Positions 1-10,345 of a stretch of 64,000 nucleotides of DNA are shown in pieces. The notes beneath the pieces were generated by a model. The model worked only from the letters and a program-made list of their open reading frames with translations, was not told the origin of the DNA and searched no databases. Within the stretch, counting starts at the first letter, position 1, and each line of letters begins with the position of its first letter. The position numbers were made by a program, and so were the translations under genes. Source of the stretch: Chloroflexota bacterium (GTDB lineage Bacteria > Chloroflexota > Anaerolineae > Aggregatilineales > Phototrophicaceae); NCBI GenBank assembly GCA_026707665.1, contig JAPOWK010000059.1:1-64000 (forward strand), given 5' to 3'.

Positions 1-806
1 ATCAGCGTGAAGTGCGCCAGCGTGTTGATGATCATGGCGACGCGCTCGTTCACGAATTCTTCGACCTTCTCATTCTCCTTCATCGCGAAGGCGCCGGGCG
101 CGACCACGCCTGCATCATGCAGGCTCTTAATGTAAGCCATCGTATCCGCCAACTGCTCGTTGCCAACCAGGTTCGGCTGCCCCATGTCATCAAGCATGCT
201 GCCGCCAGTCGCCCACAGCCAGGACATAGTGTCGTTCTGGATGCCGTTGGGCTGCTCCAACGATAGCGGCTGCGCCCAGCCATATACGTTGTTGTCGGGG
301 TCGGTCAATGCCACGGCCGCGGCCGCGAATTCGGCGCGCGTCGACGGTGGATCGATGCCAGCCGCTCCCAGCATGTCGAGATTGACGAAGACCGGATAGA
401 TGAAGTTGGCAATGGGGATCATATAAGTTTCCCCGGCCAGCTGAATCTGCGCCGCCAATTCGCTGTCATCATACATGGCGTCGGCCATGGCCTGCGTCAG
501 ACTATGCAGCGCGCCTTGCTTCCACAAGACATTCACCCAGGCGCCATCCAAGCCGACTACGTCAGCCATGGTGCCGGTCGCCGCGCTCGCGATGATCTGG
601 TCCTTCGTAGTCAGGTAGGGTCCGCTGATCGTCTCAACCCTGATGCCCGGGTTGGCCGCTTCAAAGTCGTCCAAGATCGCGCGGAAAGATCCCGCCGGCA
701 GTTCCGGCTCCCACCATTGCTGGAATTCCAGCACAACATCCTGCGCCATGCTGACGCCGCTCAGCAGCAGCAGCACAACCATAAAACCAAGGGCATACTT
801 CTTCAT
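1..806 (-). CDS. ABC sugar-type extracellular solute-binding protein (C-terminus cut off)
   Basis: The reading frame runs off the left edge, so only about 268 N-terminal residues are present. It begins MKKYALGFMVVLLLLSGVSMA, a typical secretion signal with no clear lipobox cysteine. The mature part has family 1 solute-binding features: an early EFQQWW segment, a DDFEAANPGI segment, and an ADVVGLDGAWV stretch where the hinge begins. Such proteins capture sugars or related solutes outside the membrane and hand them to an ABC permease, here presumably beyond the window edge. The ATG is chosen because an AAGGAG Shine-Dalgarno lies 9 nt upstream. A palindrome GATTGCAATC upstream could be an operator. 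The substrate cannot be read from the sequence. Confidence 0.9.
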   Translation of the reverse strand, partial: MKKYALGFMVVLLLLSGVSMAQDVVLEFQQWWEPELPAGSFRAILDDFEAANPGIRVETISGPYLTTKDQIIASAATGTMADVVGLDGAWVNVLWKQGALHSLTQAMADAMYDDSELAAQIQLAGETYMIPIANFIYPVFVNLDMLGAAGIDPPSTRAEFAAAAVALTDPDNNVYGWAQPLSLEQPNGIQNDTMSWLWATGGSMLDDMGQPNLVGNEQLADTMAYIKSLHDAGVVAPGAFAMKENEKVEEFVNERVAMIINTLAHFTL

Positions 807-833
807 TTTCGCCTTCTCCTTACTTTTGCATTT

Positions 834-843
834 GATTGCAATC
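834..843. promoter_or_regulatory. Palindromic candidate operator upstream of the solute-binding gene
   Basis: GATTGCAATC is a perfect 10-bp palindrome with TT/AA flanks, just upstream of the Shine-Dalgarno of the solute-binding gene. Position and symmetry fit a LacI/GntR-like repressor site, as is common for sugar transporters. No regulator gene is in view, so this is inference. Confidence 0.35.
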
Positions 844-1113
844 GAATTCACACGGGGCTGCGCGTCTTCGCAAGTCGCCAATCCGCCCCCCATGACCTGC
901 CCTGTTTTCCTGCATAATTCCCCTTTCACTATTTCGGCCAATCTTGTGTGGCTTCCGATCGCTGGCAAGCGCCAGCCAACGCCACGAACCTCGCACATGC
1001 CAAGCGCGCGATTAAACCTCTCGAAACATCATGGAAAGCGAAACTGTAACTTGATGCCGGGAACAAGTGGCGCCACAAGTACACGCATCCATTCCAGTAA
1101 AATATACGTCGAG

Positions 1114-1142
1114 ATTTGAACACATACCCGTCGCGTTGTCAA
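1114..1142 (-). promoter_or_regulatory. Candidate sigma70-type promoter reading toward the solute-binding gene
   Basis: On the minus strand TTGACA is followed after 17 nt by TCAAAT (4 of 6 to the -10 consensus). It points at the solute-binding gene and implies a leader of about 300 nt. A second AT-rich stretch slightly downstream could also act as a -10. Confidence 0.4.
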
Positions 1143-1178
1143 ATATTTGCTGCGGCGCGCGACGCCGGGCTGATTCAG

Positions 1179-2030
1179 TCAAGCCAGACGCAGCATGACC
1201 TTGTCCCCCAATTGCACATCCAGTCGGTCGGCGGCATCGTCCTGGTTCGCGCCGATTTCCAGGAATCCATTGCTGTCAATCTGCGCCAGGATCTCCCCCG
1301 GCGGGACTTCGTGATAAGCCTGCGATATGCCATGCACGGTATGGCTGTGAATGGTGACATGCGCCTCGCGCGCATTCAACTGCAATGGCGGAAAGTCTAG
1401 GCCCCAGGCCGCCTCCACCGTCAGCATATCCGCGCTCTTCCATTGAAATGCGCCAATACTTGTGATGATATTGCCAAAGTGATCAATATGCATCACCTCG
1501 CCAATCAGCCGCTGCCGCGCATAACTCAACTCCGGCAGCGGATAGCTCGTGATCCGGTCCAGCGTTCCGCCAAGCGTCGGGAACACCTCGGGAGACCGCG
1601 ACAGATGGGCGGCGGCCGGCGCAAAGATATCCCGACCGTGAAAGGTGTGGCTAATGGTATCGGCCTGAAAGCTCGGGTTTTCCAGCTTAACTGCCTGGTA
1701 TTCCATGCCATGATGCGCAAGCGCGTAGCTCAAGACGCCATTGTCAGGGCTGACGAAAGAGTATTGCCGGCTCTTCACTGCAATCGCCAGTCGGTCGCTG
1801 CCCACGCCCGGGTCTACCACAACGCAGAAAGTCGTCCCTTTCGGGAAATGGTGATAACTGTTCAATAGGGCGAAAGCGGCTTCCCGCACATTCTGCGGTC
1901 GAATCGCGTGCGTGATGTCAATGATTTGGGCCGACGGGCAGATACTAAGTATCGTCGCCTTCATCGCGCCAACATAGATGTCTTCCAATCCAAAGTCAGT
2001 TAAAAATGCGATTACATTTGTCGTTTGCAT
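1179..2030 (-). CDS. SAM hydroxide adenosyltransferase (DUF62 family)
   Basis: A 283-residue protein of the DUF62 / SAM hydroxide adenosyltransferase family, related to fluorinase and chlorinase. Known members use water to cleave S-adenosylmethionine into adenosine and methionine in the cytoplasm. Family motifs are clear: FLTDFG near the N-terminus, VVVDPGVG around residue 75, SPDNGVL around 95 and FHGRDIFAP around 135, which together form the SAM pocket and the Asp/His catalytic set. No halogenase-type insertion is evident. An in-frame TTG lies two codons upstream of the chosen ATG; neither has a strong ribosome binding site. The gene diverges from the dGTPase gene. The physiological role of this family is still poorly understood. 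Confidence 0.9.
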   Translation of the reverse strand: MQTTNVIAFLTDFGLEDIYVGAMKATILSICPSAQIIDITHAIRPQNVREAAFALLNSYHHFPKGTTFCVVVDPGVGSDRLAIAVKSRQYSFVSPDNGVLSYALAHHGMEYQAVKLENPSFQADTISHTFHGRDIFAPAAAHLSRSPEVFPTLGGTLDRITSYPLPELSYARQRLIGEVMHIDHFGNIITSIGAFQWKSADMLTVEAAWGLDFPPLQLNAREAHVTIHSHTVHGISQAYHEVPPGEILAQIDSNGFLEIGANQDDAADRLDVQLGDKVMLRLA

Positions 2031-2151
2031 TCTCAATGGTCCACGGCGCCCTAATACCTAGTCGAATAGAAGTATACTGTAATTGTAATCGACGCTAGCT
2101 ATGCGCTGCATCATTCATCGACCGACACTAGAATTAAGGTGGGGTCAACGA

Positions 2152-3303
2152 ATGCACTCTCTACGCCTGAAGTTGGAAGACAACGAGCTGAGTTCGCTCG
2201 CCAAATATGCGCTGTTCAGCCGCCATTCACGCGGACGCCTGCATCATGAGTCTGAACCGCGCTACCGCACCGCCTTCCAGCGGGATCGCGATCGCATTGT
2301 GCACGCAGCCGCCTTTCGGCTCCTTGAATACAAGACCCAGGTCTTCGTCAATGACGCCGGTGATTATTATCGAACGCGGTTGACCCATACCTTGGAAGTG
2401 GCGCAGATCGGCCGGACCCTGGCGCGGGCGCTGGGCGCCAACGAAGACCTGGTTGAGGCGATCTGCCTGGCGCATGATCTCGGCCACCCGCCCTTTGGTC
2501 ACGCCGGCGAAGACGTGCTAAACGAGTTGATGAGCGATCACGGCGGCTTCAATCATAACCACCAGAGCTACCGCGTGGTGACCAAACTGGAGCATCGTTA
2601 CCCCAAATGGAACGGCCTCAATCTCACTTTCGAGACTCTTGAAGGTATCGCAAAACATGAAACCGCCTACGACCGCAGCGCCTTTCGCGAGATTTCCGAA
2701 GAAACGGGTCCCGGCTTGGAAGCGCAAATTGCCAATGTCGCCGATGAGCTCGCCTACAACGCGCACGATCTGGACGACGGCTTGCAATCCGGCTTGATTC
2801 ACGTTTCGCAAATGCAAAGTCTCGAAGTCTGGCGGCGTGTGGTGGAGCGCATCAAGTGGACGGGCGCTTATCTGGACGATGTTTCGCGCCATAACATCAT
2901 CCGCGAGTTGGTCGGACAATTGGTCGATGATGTCTTGTTTGAAAGCGCGCGGCGAATCGAAACGCTGGCGCCCGTAGATTCGCTGGACATACAGCGCCAT
3001 CCGGAAGCGGTCGTCCGCCACAGCGATGAGCAGCAGGCGCTGAACGCGGCTCTGAAGGACTTCCTCTATCAGAACATGTATCGCCACTTTAGAATAGTGC
3101 GCATGCAGACGCGCGCCGAGCACTTTATTCGCGCCTTGTTCGCCAGCTACATCGGCGAGCCGCGCCAGTTGCCCGAAAGCTATCGCGCTAAACTGGATGA
3201 CGAACCCAAGCATCGAGTGGTAGCCGATTACATCGCCAGCTTGACCGACCGCAGCGCCTTGCGGGAATTCCAGCAATTGTTCGATCCCATATCGAAACCA
3301 TAA
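2152..3303 (+). CDS. dgt: Deoxyguanosinetriphosphate triphosphohydrolase-like protein (HD domain)
   Basis: An HD-superfamily dNTP triphosphohydrolase of 383 residues. The family hydrolyses dGTP or other dNTPs to the deoxynucleoside and triphosphate, helping to balance nucleotide pools. Visible signatures are RYRTAFQRDRDRI near the start, the metal-binding LTHTLEVAQIGR histidine, and AHDLGHPPFGH, which holds the HD pair. A downstream DELAYNAHDLDDG segment gives a further metal ligand. The start is placed at the ATG after an AGGTGGGG stretch; an in-frame ATG 17 codons upstream lacks such a site. It lies 13 bp before the kinase gene and probably shares its transcript. Actual dNTP preference is unknown. 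Confidence 0.92.
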   Translation: MHSLRLKLEDNELSSLAKYALFSRHSRGRLHHESEPRYRTAFQRDRDRIVHAAAFRLLEYKTQVFVNDAGDYYRTRLTHTLEVAQIGRTLARALGANEDLVEAICLAHDLGHPPFGHAGEDVLNELMSDHGGFNHNHQSYRVVTKLEHRYPKWNGLNLTFETLEGIAKHETAYDRSAFREISEETGPGLEAQIANVADELAYNAHDLDDGLQSGLIHVSQMQSLEVWRRVVERIKWTGAYLDDVSRHNIIRELVGQLVDDVLFESARRIETLAPVDSLDIQRHPEAVVRHSDEQQALNAALKDFLYQNMYRHFRIVRMQTRAEHFIRALFASYIGEPRQLPESYRAKLDDEPKHRVVADYIASLTDRSALREFQQLFDPISKP

Positions 3304-3316
3304 ATGAGGCCAGCTC

Positions 3317-4576
3317 ATGCCCGGCGAAACCTTACTAAACCAGCGATATGAGCTCGTTGCCCAGCAGGGCTCTGGCGGCATGTCGGTCATTTACAAGGCT
3401 CTCGATCGCATGTTGGGCCGCATGGTCGCCATCAAAATCCTGCGGCCCAATCTGACAAAAGACCCGGCTTTCCTGGACAAATTCCAGCAAGAAGCGCGCA
3501 GCGTCGCTATGATGTCGCACCCTAACATCGTCACCGTGCATGATGTTGGCAGCGACGGCGCGACCCACTACATCGTTATGGAGATGATCGAGGGGAACGA
3601 TCTCAAGAAGCTCATCAAAGCTCGCGGGGGCTTGCCGCTGGACAAAGCGCTGGAATACGGCATCCAAATCTGCGCCGGGCTCGGCTTCGCGCATCGTTCG
3701 CAACTCGTGCATGCCGATGTCAAGCCGCAGAACATCCTCATCAATCGAGAGGGCGTGCTCAAGGTAACCGATTTCGGCATCGCCCAAGCCTATACCGATA
3801 CGATGACGCAGACGCGCAGCGACGTGGTTTGGGGCAGCCCGCATTACTTCGCTCCGGAACAAGCGCGCGGAGAAAGCCCAACGCCCGCCGCCGATGTATA
3901 TTCTATCGGCATCGTCCTGTTCGAAATGTTCACTGGCCGCCTGCCTTATGTCGGCAGCTCGCAACGTGAGTTGGCGCTGGCGCATATCCAGGGCGACATC
4001 CCGCGAATCAAAGACTTCAATGAAGAACTGCCCGATGATTTGAACAATGTCATCGTCAAAGTGATGAGCAAGCGCCCCAACGACCGCTACAAACACGCCG
4101 ACCAATTGGGACATATCCTGCAGGAAATCCGCGAGCGCAGCCGGGGAACCGCCCAGCGGACCGCCTCCGGTCGTATGGCGCCGCCGACAGCCCTGGGCGG
4201 GCAAAGGGTAAGAAGATCCCCGCCGTCGAACCCGCCCCAGGCGCCGGCCTATTCAGCCCCGGCCGCGCGCGCGCCGATTCCCATCGCGCCACGCCGGTCG
4301 GCGCCACCCGTATCACAATCGTCGCCCGTGGGAGCCGCCAAATCCGATCTGCCGCTGAATCCATCGCCGCCGCTCAGCGCGCCGTCTCCGCTGCTCAACC
4401 CGGATGGCACGATCAATGTCGAGGCGACCGGCGGCTATACCGGCCCCTTCGTACCCAAGCGGCAGGCAAAGAGCGAAGGCGCCGACATTGTGACGATCAT
4501 CCTGGTGATATTGGCATTTCTGGCGGTGGCCGGTCTGGTGCCGCTTTACCTGTTGGGGGTCTTCCCCCTACTCTAG
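3317..4576 (+). CDS. Membrane-anchored Ser/Thr protein kinase (PknB-like, no PASTA domains)
   Basis: A 419-residue Hanks-type kinase. The glycine loop is GSGGMSVIYK, the ATP-binding lysine is in VAIKIL near residue 40, the catalytic loop reads HADVKPQN, the metal loop is DFGIAQ, and the P+1 region holds APEQARGE. The catalytic loop has HAD instead of HRD, so it is a non-RD kinase, but the catalytic Asp, Lys and Asn are kept. A Pro/Ala/Ser-rich linker follows from about residue 270, then one transmembrane helix close to the C-terminus with almost nothing outside. The PASTA sensor repeats of PknB are absent. It likely phosphorylates cytoplasmic proteins; its substrates are unknown. It follows the dGTPase gene closely and converges on mutL with a 3-bp gap. 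Confidence 0.93.
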   Translation: MPGETLLNQRYELVAQQGSGGMSVIYKALDRMLGRMVAIKILRPNLTKDPAFLDKFQQEARSVAMMSHPNIVTVHDVGSDGATHYIVMEMIEGNDLKKLIKARGGLPLDKALEYGIQICAGLGFAHRSQLVHADVKPQNILINREGVLKVTDFGIAQAYTDTMTQTRSDVVWGSPHYFAPEQARGESPTPAADVYSIGIVLFEMFTGRLPYVGSSQRELALAHIQGDIPRIKDFNEELPDDLNNVIVKVMSKRPNDRYKHADQLGHILQEIRERSRGTAQRTASGRMAPPTALGGQRVRRSPPSNPPQAPAYSAPAARAPIPIAPRRSAPPVSQSSPVGAAKSDLPLNPSPPLSAPSPLLNPDGTINVEATGGYTGPFVPKRQAKSEGADIVTIILVILAFLAVAGLVPLYLLGVFPLL

Positions 4577-4579
4577 ATG

Positions 4580-6316
4580 TCAAAGCCGCTTGAATTCATC
4601 TGCCAGATCTTCGCGGCTTAGATGAATCAAGGTCTTCCGCCCGCTCGGCGACGCGAAGGGTGACGGGCAGCGCTCCAATTGCGCGATCAACGATTGCATC
4701 TCCTCCTCCTGCAGCATCTGGCCGTTGCGGACCGCTGCCACCGCAGCGAGCGCTTCCGCGGCGCATTCGGCCGTTTTCTCCGACCCGCGCAAACTGGCGA
4801 GCATGCGCGGCAAAACGTCCGAAGCCAACATGCTGGATAAAATCCGGGGCGCGCGACGAATGAGAAAGCTGTTTGGACCGAAGACCTCGATCTCAAAGTT
4901 CAACTGCGTGAATAATTCGCTGACTTCGCATAACAACTGCGCATCATCCGGCGCGAGCAGGGCAGTTTGGCTCTCCGGCAGCGCCTGACTGGGAACGCCG
5001 CCATTGGCCGATTCGTCGATCAATTGGTGATAGAGCACGCGCTCATGGGCTGCGTTCTGATCGATGAGGTACAAGCCCGCCGGTCCCTCAGCGATGATGT
5101 AGGAAGCGCCAACCTGCCCAACGACGCGCAGCACCGGCAGCGTGCGCGGTCTCATCGGCGCCTCCGCGGCCTCCGGTATGTGATCCATCCCCTCGTCATC
5201 GAACAGATCAGCGGCCCTCCGTTGCCGCCAGGGTGGCTGGGGATGCTGATAGGAGATGTATTCTTCCCCGAATCCGGTCGAGGTCCAGAGGTCAACGGCC
5301 GGCGCGGCATCCGACGATTTCAGCAGGGTTTCCCTCACGGCGCGCTGAACGGCGACGAATACCAGTTGCGAATCGCGGAAGCGGACTTCTGCCTTGGTCG
5401 GATGGACGTTGACATCGACGAAATCCGGCGGCATCGAGATCAGCAGCACGGCGAAAGGAAATGCGCCCGTCTTCAACAAGCCATCGTAAGCCTGCGTGAT
5501 CGCATGGCTGAGCGTGCTGTCTTGTATCGCGCGACCGTTGACGAAGAGGATGATTCGATCGCGGCTGGCTCGGCTCAGGGTCGGTTGCGAAACGTAGCCC
5601 GTGATCCCGATCGCTGGGCGGCCGGGACGGCGCTCCTCGATCCCGTCAAGCGCCATCATGCATCGGAAGGCTTTGAGCCCGAAGGCGTTAGCCAGGACGT
5701 CGGCAAGCACCCCGCCGCCGGAGGATCGGAAGCGCTCTCGCCCGTCCTGCTTCAGCGCGAAGGCGATATTGGGATAAGCCATCGCGTAACGCATGACCAC
5801 CCATTGAATGTGCCGCTTTTCAGTCGCCTCGCTCTTGAGGAAGGCCAGACGCGCAGGCGTATTGAAGAAGAGATTCTCTATCGCCACCACGGTGCCAGCC
5901 GGAGCGCCGACGAGCCGCCGCTGCTCAACGACGCCGCCGCGCACATTCAGCGAGACGCCCATTTCGTCATCGCGATGGCGCGTCACGACTGTCGCCCGGC
6001 TCACCGCCGCGATACTTGCCAGCGCCTCGCCACGAAAGCCCAGCGTCGATATATCGCGCAAATCGTCTGCGCTTGTCAGTTTGCTGGTGGCATGGCGCTT
6101 AAATGCCAGCTCAATTTCACTAACGTGTATGCCCGTGCCATCATCGGTCACTCGAAGGGTGCGCCGCCCGCCCGCTTCGACCTCAACATGTACCGAGCTG
6201 GCGCCGGCGTCAATCGCATTCTCAATCAGTTCCTTGGCCGCTGAGGCCGGGCGTTCGATCGCTTCGCCGGCGGCAATCCGCCCGATGACCTCTTCCGGCA
6301 GCAGTTCTATCGGCAT
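4580..6316 (-). CDS. mutL: DNA mismatch repair protein MutL
   Basis: MutL couples MutS mismatch recognition to strand removal. The N-terminal GHKL ATPase is intact: MPIELLPEEVIGRIAAGEAI with ELIENAIDAG (Mg-binding Asn), DDGTGI, and GFRGEALASI. The start is the ATG before MPIELL, because all MutL proteins begin there; the open frame extends 73 codons further with no family resemblance. The C-terminal dimerisation domain is present, but the endonuclease motif DQHA-x2-E-x4-E reads DQNAAHERVLYH near residue 419, and the usual C-P-x-G-R motif reads SPSGR. Nicking activity may therefore be lost. Length is 578 residues. No mutS is in the window. The next gene converges. Confidence 0.95.
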   Translation of the reverse strand: MPIELLPEEVIGRIAAGEAIERPASAAKELIENAIDAGASSVHVEVEAGGRRTLRVTDDGTGIHVSEIELAFKRHATSKLTSADDLRDISTLGFRGEALASIAAVSRATVVTRHRDDEMGVSLNVRGGVVEQRRLVGAPAGTVVAIENLFFNTPARLAFLKSEATEKRHIQWVVMRYAMAYPNIAFALKQDGRERFRSSGGGVLADVLANAFGLKAFRCMMALDGIEERRPGRPAIGITGYVSQPTLSRASRDRIILFVNGRAIQDSTLSHAITQAYDGLLKTGAFPFAVLLISMPPDFVDVNVHPTKAEVRFRDSQLVFVAVQRAVRETLLKSSDAAPAVDLWTSTGFGEEYISYQHPQPPWRQRRAADLFDDEGMDHIPEAAEAPMRPRTLPVLRVVGQVGASYIIAEGPAGLYLIDQNAAHERVLYHQLIDESANGGVPSQALPESQTALLAPDDAQLLCEVSELFTQLNFEIEVFGPNSFLIRRAPRILSSMLASDVLPRMLASLRGSEKTAECAAEALAAVAAVRNGQMLQEEEMQSLIAQLERCPSPFASPSGRKTLIHLSREDLADEFKRL

Positions 6317-7151
6317 ATTCCGGGACTGGCATTTCTGATCTGTTAATTCGCCTAAAGTATAGCAGAAACAATTCTCCCTTGTTTGCCTATGGGCTGGGAG
6401 TGATGAATCGGATTGAAATTGCTTTTCCAACCCTTCCCCCGTCCCCTCCCCGAAGAATCTGATACGGGAGTTATGAAGCGATTTCGGGCGTCTAATCAGG
6501 TTATCGGCATCAACGATTATCGCCTCACTTGTCAAGAGCGATGAATCGCGCCAATATGACGCACATCTTGGTCAGAACTTAGGTTGGACATGCGTTTGAA
6601 CTTTGTCCTGCTGTGCCCTTTTTATGTCCGTTTTGGACAAAGAAAATATTTTTTCGGACAATACAGCCCATTTCGGGCAAAAAGTAGTTTGAATATAGTT
6701 TGACGCGGCGGCGATGGCAATGGGTGCCCGCTGGTCGCGTAGACACTGACCGTCGGTCGCGTAGACAAGACTTCGACAAAGACCTCTGGCCCCTCCAGAC
6801 GCCCATGAAATCCCTTCATCTGGCACAGTGTATAGACACAGGTTGGTACAGACTGAGTTGGGGTATTCCCGTGATCTTGGAGAGGCCCGGCGCAGTCGAA
6901 ACGCTAGCGAGCCGCTGCAGATTTGAACTGGAGGGGAGATATATGGCAGCCATGAAGCAAAGCGTATCATCGGCTTGAAGAGAAACGGTGAACATATGGT
7001 CGCGCAGGAGTGGTAAAATCCGGCTACTGAACAACTACGCTAAGCACACAAGAACTCTGTGCCCTCTGTGACCTCGGTGGTGAATAAACCTGTGCAATGT
7101 CCGCTTTAGGGAATATATCCGCGCTGTTTCGCGCACTAACTGGTTCAAACC
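6317..7151. other. Gene-free region with short direct and inverted repeats
   Basis: About 830 bp without a credible gene; the short frames here have no recognisable composition or motif. Visible structure: a C-rich patch around 6421-6455; an 8-bp inverted repeat CTTTGTCC/GGACAAAG (6601-6608, 6635-6642); three related units ending in GGACAA, GGACAA and GGGCAA spaced about 20 bp apart; a 13-bp direct repeat GGTCGCGTAGACA; and a CTCTGTG-rich stretch near 7055. A TATACT (minus strand, 6356-6361) might belong to a mutL promoter. Confidence 0.5.
6733..6767. repeat. Direct repeat of GGTCGCGTAGACA (two copies)
   Basis: The 13-mer GGTCGCGTAGACA occurs at 6733-6745 and again at 6755-6767, a 22-bp period close to two helical turns. 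The function is unknown; it could be a pair of protein binding sites. Confidence 0.5.
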
Positions 7152-7180
7152 TTGATGATATGCCGGCTGACCGCTATACT
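7152..7180 (+). promoter_or_regulatory. Promoter of tRNA-Thr
   Basis: TTGATG and TATACT are separated by exactly 17 nt, and the -10 ends 12 nt before the first base of the tRNA. The spacing and sequence fit a sigma70-type promoter. It may also feed the T-box leader and valS downstream, since no better promoter is visible between them. Confidence 0.65.
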
Positions 7181-7192
7181 GCTACTCTGTTC

Positions 7193-7265
7193 GCCACCCT
7201 AGCTCAATTGGCAGAGCGATCGCTTCGTAAGCGATAGGTTATGGGTTCAAGTCCCATGGGTGGCT
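7193..7265 (+). tRNA. tRNA-Thr (anticodon CGT)
   Basis: A complete cloverleaf folds by eye: acceptor GCCACCC/GGGTGGC, D-stem GCTC/GAGC, anticodon stem ATCGC/GCGAT with loop TTCGTAA (anticodon CGT at 7226-7228, reading ACG), and T-arm ATGGG-TTCAAGT-CCCAT. The discriminator base is T, as expected for many bacterial tRNA-Thr. CCA is not encoded. It sits 60 bp upstream of the T-box leader of valS and points the same way. Confidence 0.96.
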
Positions 7266-7269
7266 CAGT

Positions 7270-7290
7270 TCCAGCCCGCGTCCGGCTGGA
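7270..7290 (+). terminator. Hairpin between tRNA-Thr and the T-box leader
   Basis: TCCAGCC and GGCTGGA form a perfect 7-bp stem around a 7-nt loop just after the tRNA. The following bases, GGATGATTTTC, are a poor U-tract, so it may be a tRNA processing signal or a leaky terminator instead of a full stop. Confidence 0.35.
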
Positions 7291-7324
7291 GGATGATTTT
7301 CAAAACTGAATAGCGCAAAAACGT

Positions 7325-7566
7325 TGATCGGGAAGAGTAGACTTTTCCGTTCACAGCAGAGATTGCGGGCCATTGGCTGAGAGTCCGCTTGTGAACAATT
7401 GTCGAAGGTCGCCCGGGAGTTGCCCGAAAGAAGGCATCCGCCAGTAGAATCGGGCCGGTTTACGCCCGTCATCGCGTCTCGAGCGCAGTGGACGCTGGTC
7501 CACTGAAGCAAGGTGGTACCGCGGAAGGCAGCCTTTCGTCCTTGTTGGGGATGGAAGGCTTTTTTG
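7325..7566 (+). promoter_or_regulatory. T-box riboswitch controlling valS (Val specifier GUC)
   Basis: T-box leaders bind uncharged tRNA and switch a terminator to an antiterminator. The T-box core AAGGTGGTACCGCG lies at 7510-7523. Stem I has the AGTAG turn (7336-7340), helix GACTTT/GAAGGTC, helix GTTCAC/GTGAAC (7349-7354, 7391-7396) and the AGAGA bulge. The 3' side of the specifier loop reads AATTGTC, so the specifier is GTC (7401-7403), a Val codon, followed by a purine as usual. Stem III is a perfect AGTGGAC/GTCCACT hairpin. The antiterminator pairs CAAGG with CCTTG and exposes TGGT, complementary to the ACCA end of a tRNA with A73, as in tRNA-Val. All of this fits tRNA-Val sensing. Confidence 0.95.
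7530..7565 (+). terminator. T-box-controlled intrinsic terminator of valS
   Basis: AGCCTTTCGTCC pairs with GGATGGAAGGCT (12 bp including two G-U pairs) around a 7-nt loop and is followed by a run of T. The 5' arm overlaps the CCTTG needed for the antiterminator, so the two structures exclude each other. Confidence 0.94.
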
Positions 7567-7589
7567 TTGGATCGACGGGAGAACCAGCC

Positions 7590-10235
<2,646 letters not shown>

Positions 10236-10305
10236 CAGGACTGTCGCTTAAGCCCTCGTTCGACGCTTGACCGACGGTCAGTCGAATCGCGGCGCGCGAT
10301 TCGGA

Positions 10306-10311
10306 TATAAT
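10306..10311 (+). promoter_or_regulatory. Candidate -10 element (TATAAT) before the zinc-ribbon LysM gene
   Basis: A perfect TATAAT lies 34 nt before the TTG start of the next gene. No good -35 hexamer stands at 16-18 nt, so the promoter would rely on the -10 or an activator. Confidence 0.4.
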
Positions 10312-10345
10312 CGGGTTGAGAATTGTCTAGTCTTGGGGATGCCGA

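Larger units (their letters stand above)
807..1178. other. Gene-free stretch between the SAM-cleaving enzyme and the solute-binding gene
   Basis: No reading frame here resembles a protein. The stretch holds the candidate promoter and palindrome described separately and otherwise looks like a long leader. Confidence 0.6.

Noticed and set aside
4967..6244. A 425-codon plus-strand frame opposite mutL
   Set aside because: MutL motifs are unambiguous on the minus strand; the opposite frame has no recognisable domain.
6572..6970. Several 60-130-codon frames in the gap before tRNA-Thr
   Set aside because: No ribosome binding site, no coding-like composition and no motif; the region carries short repeats instead.
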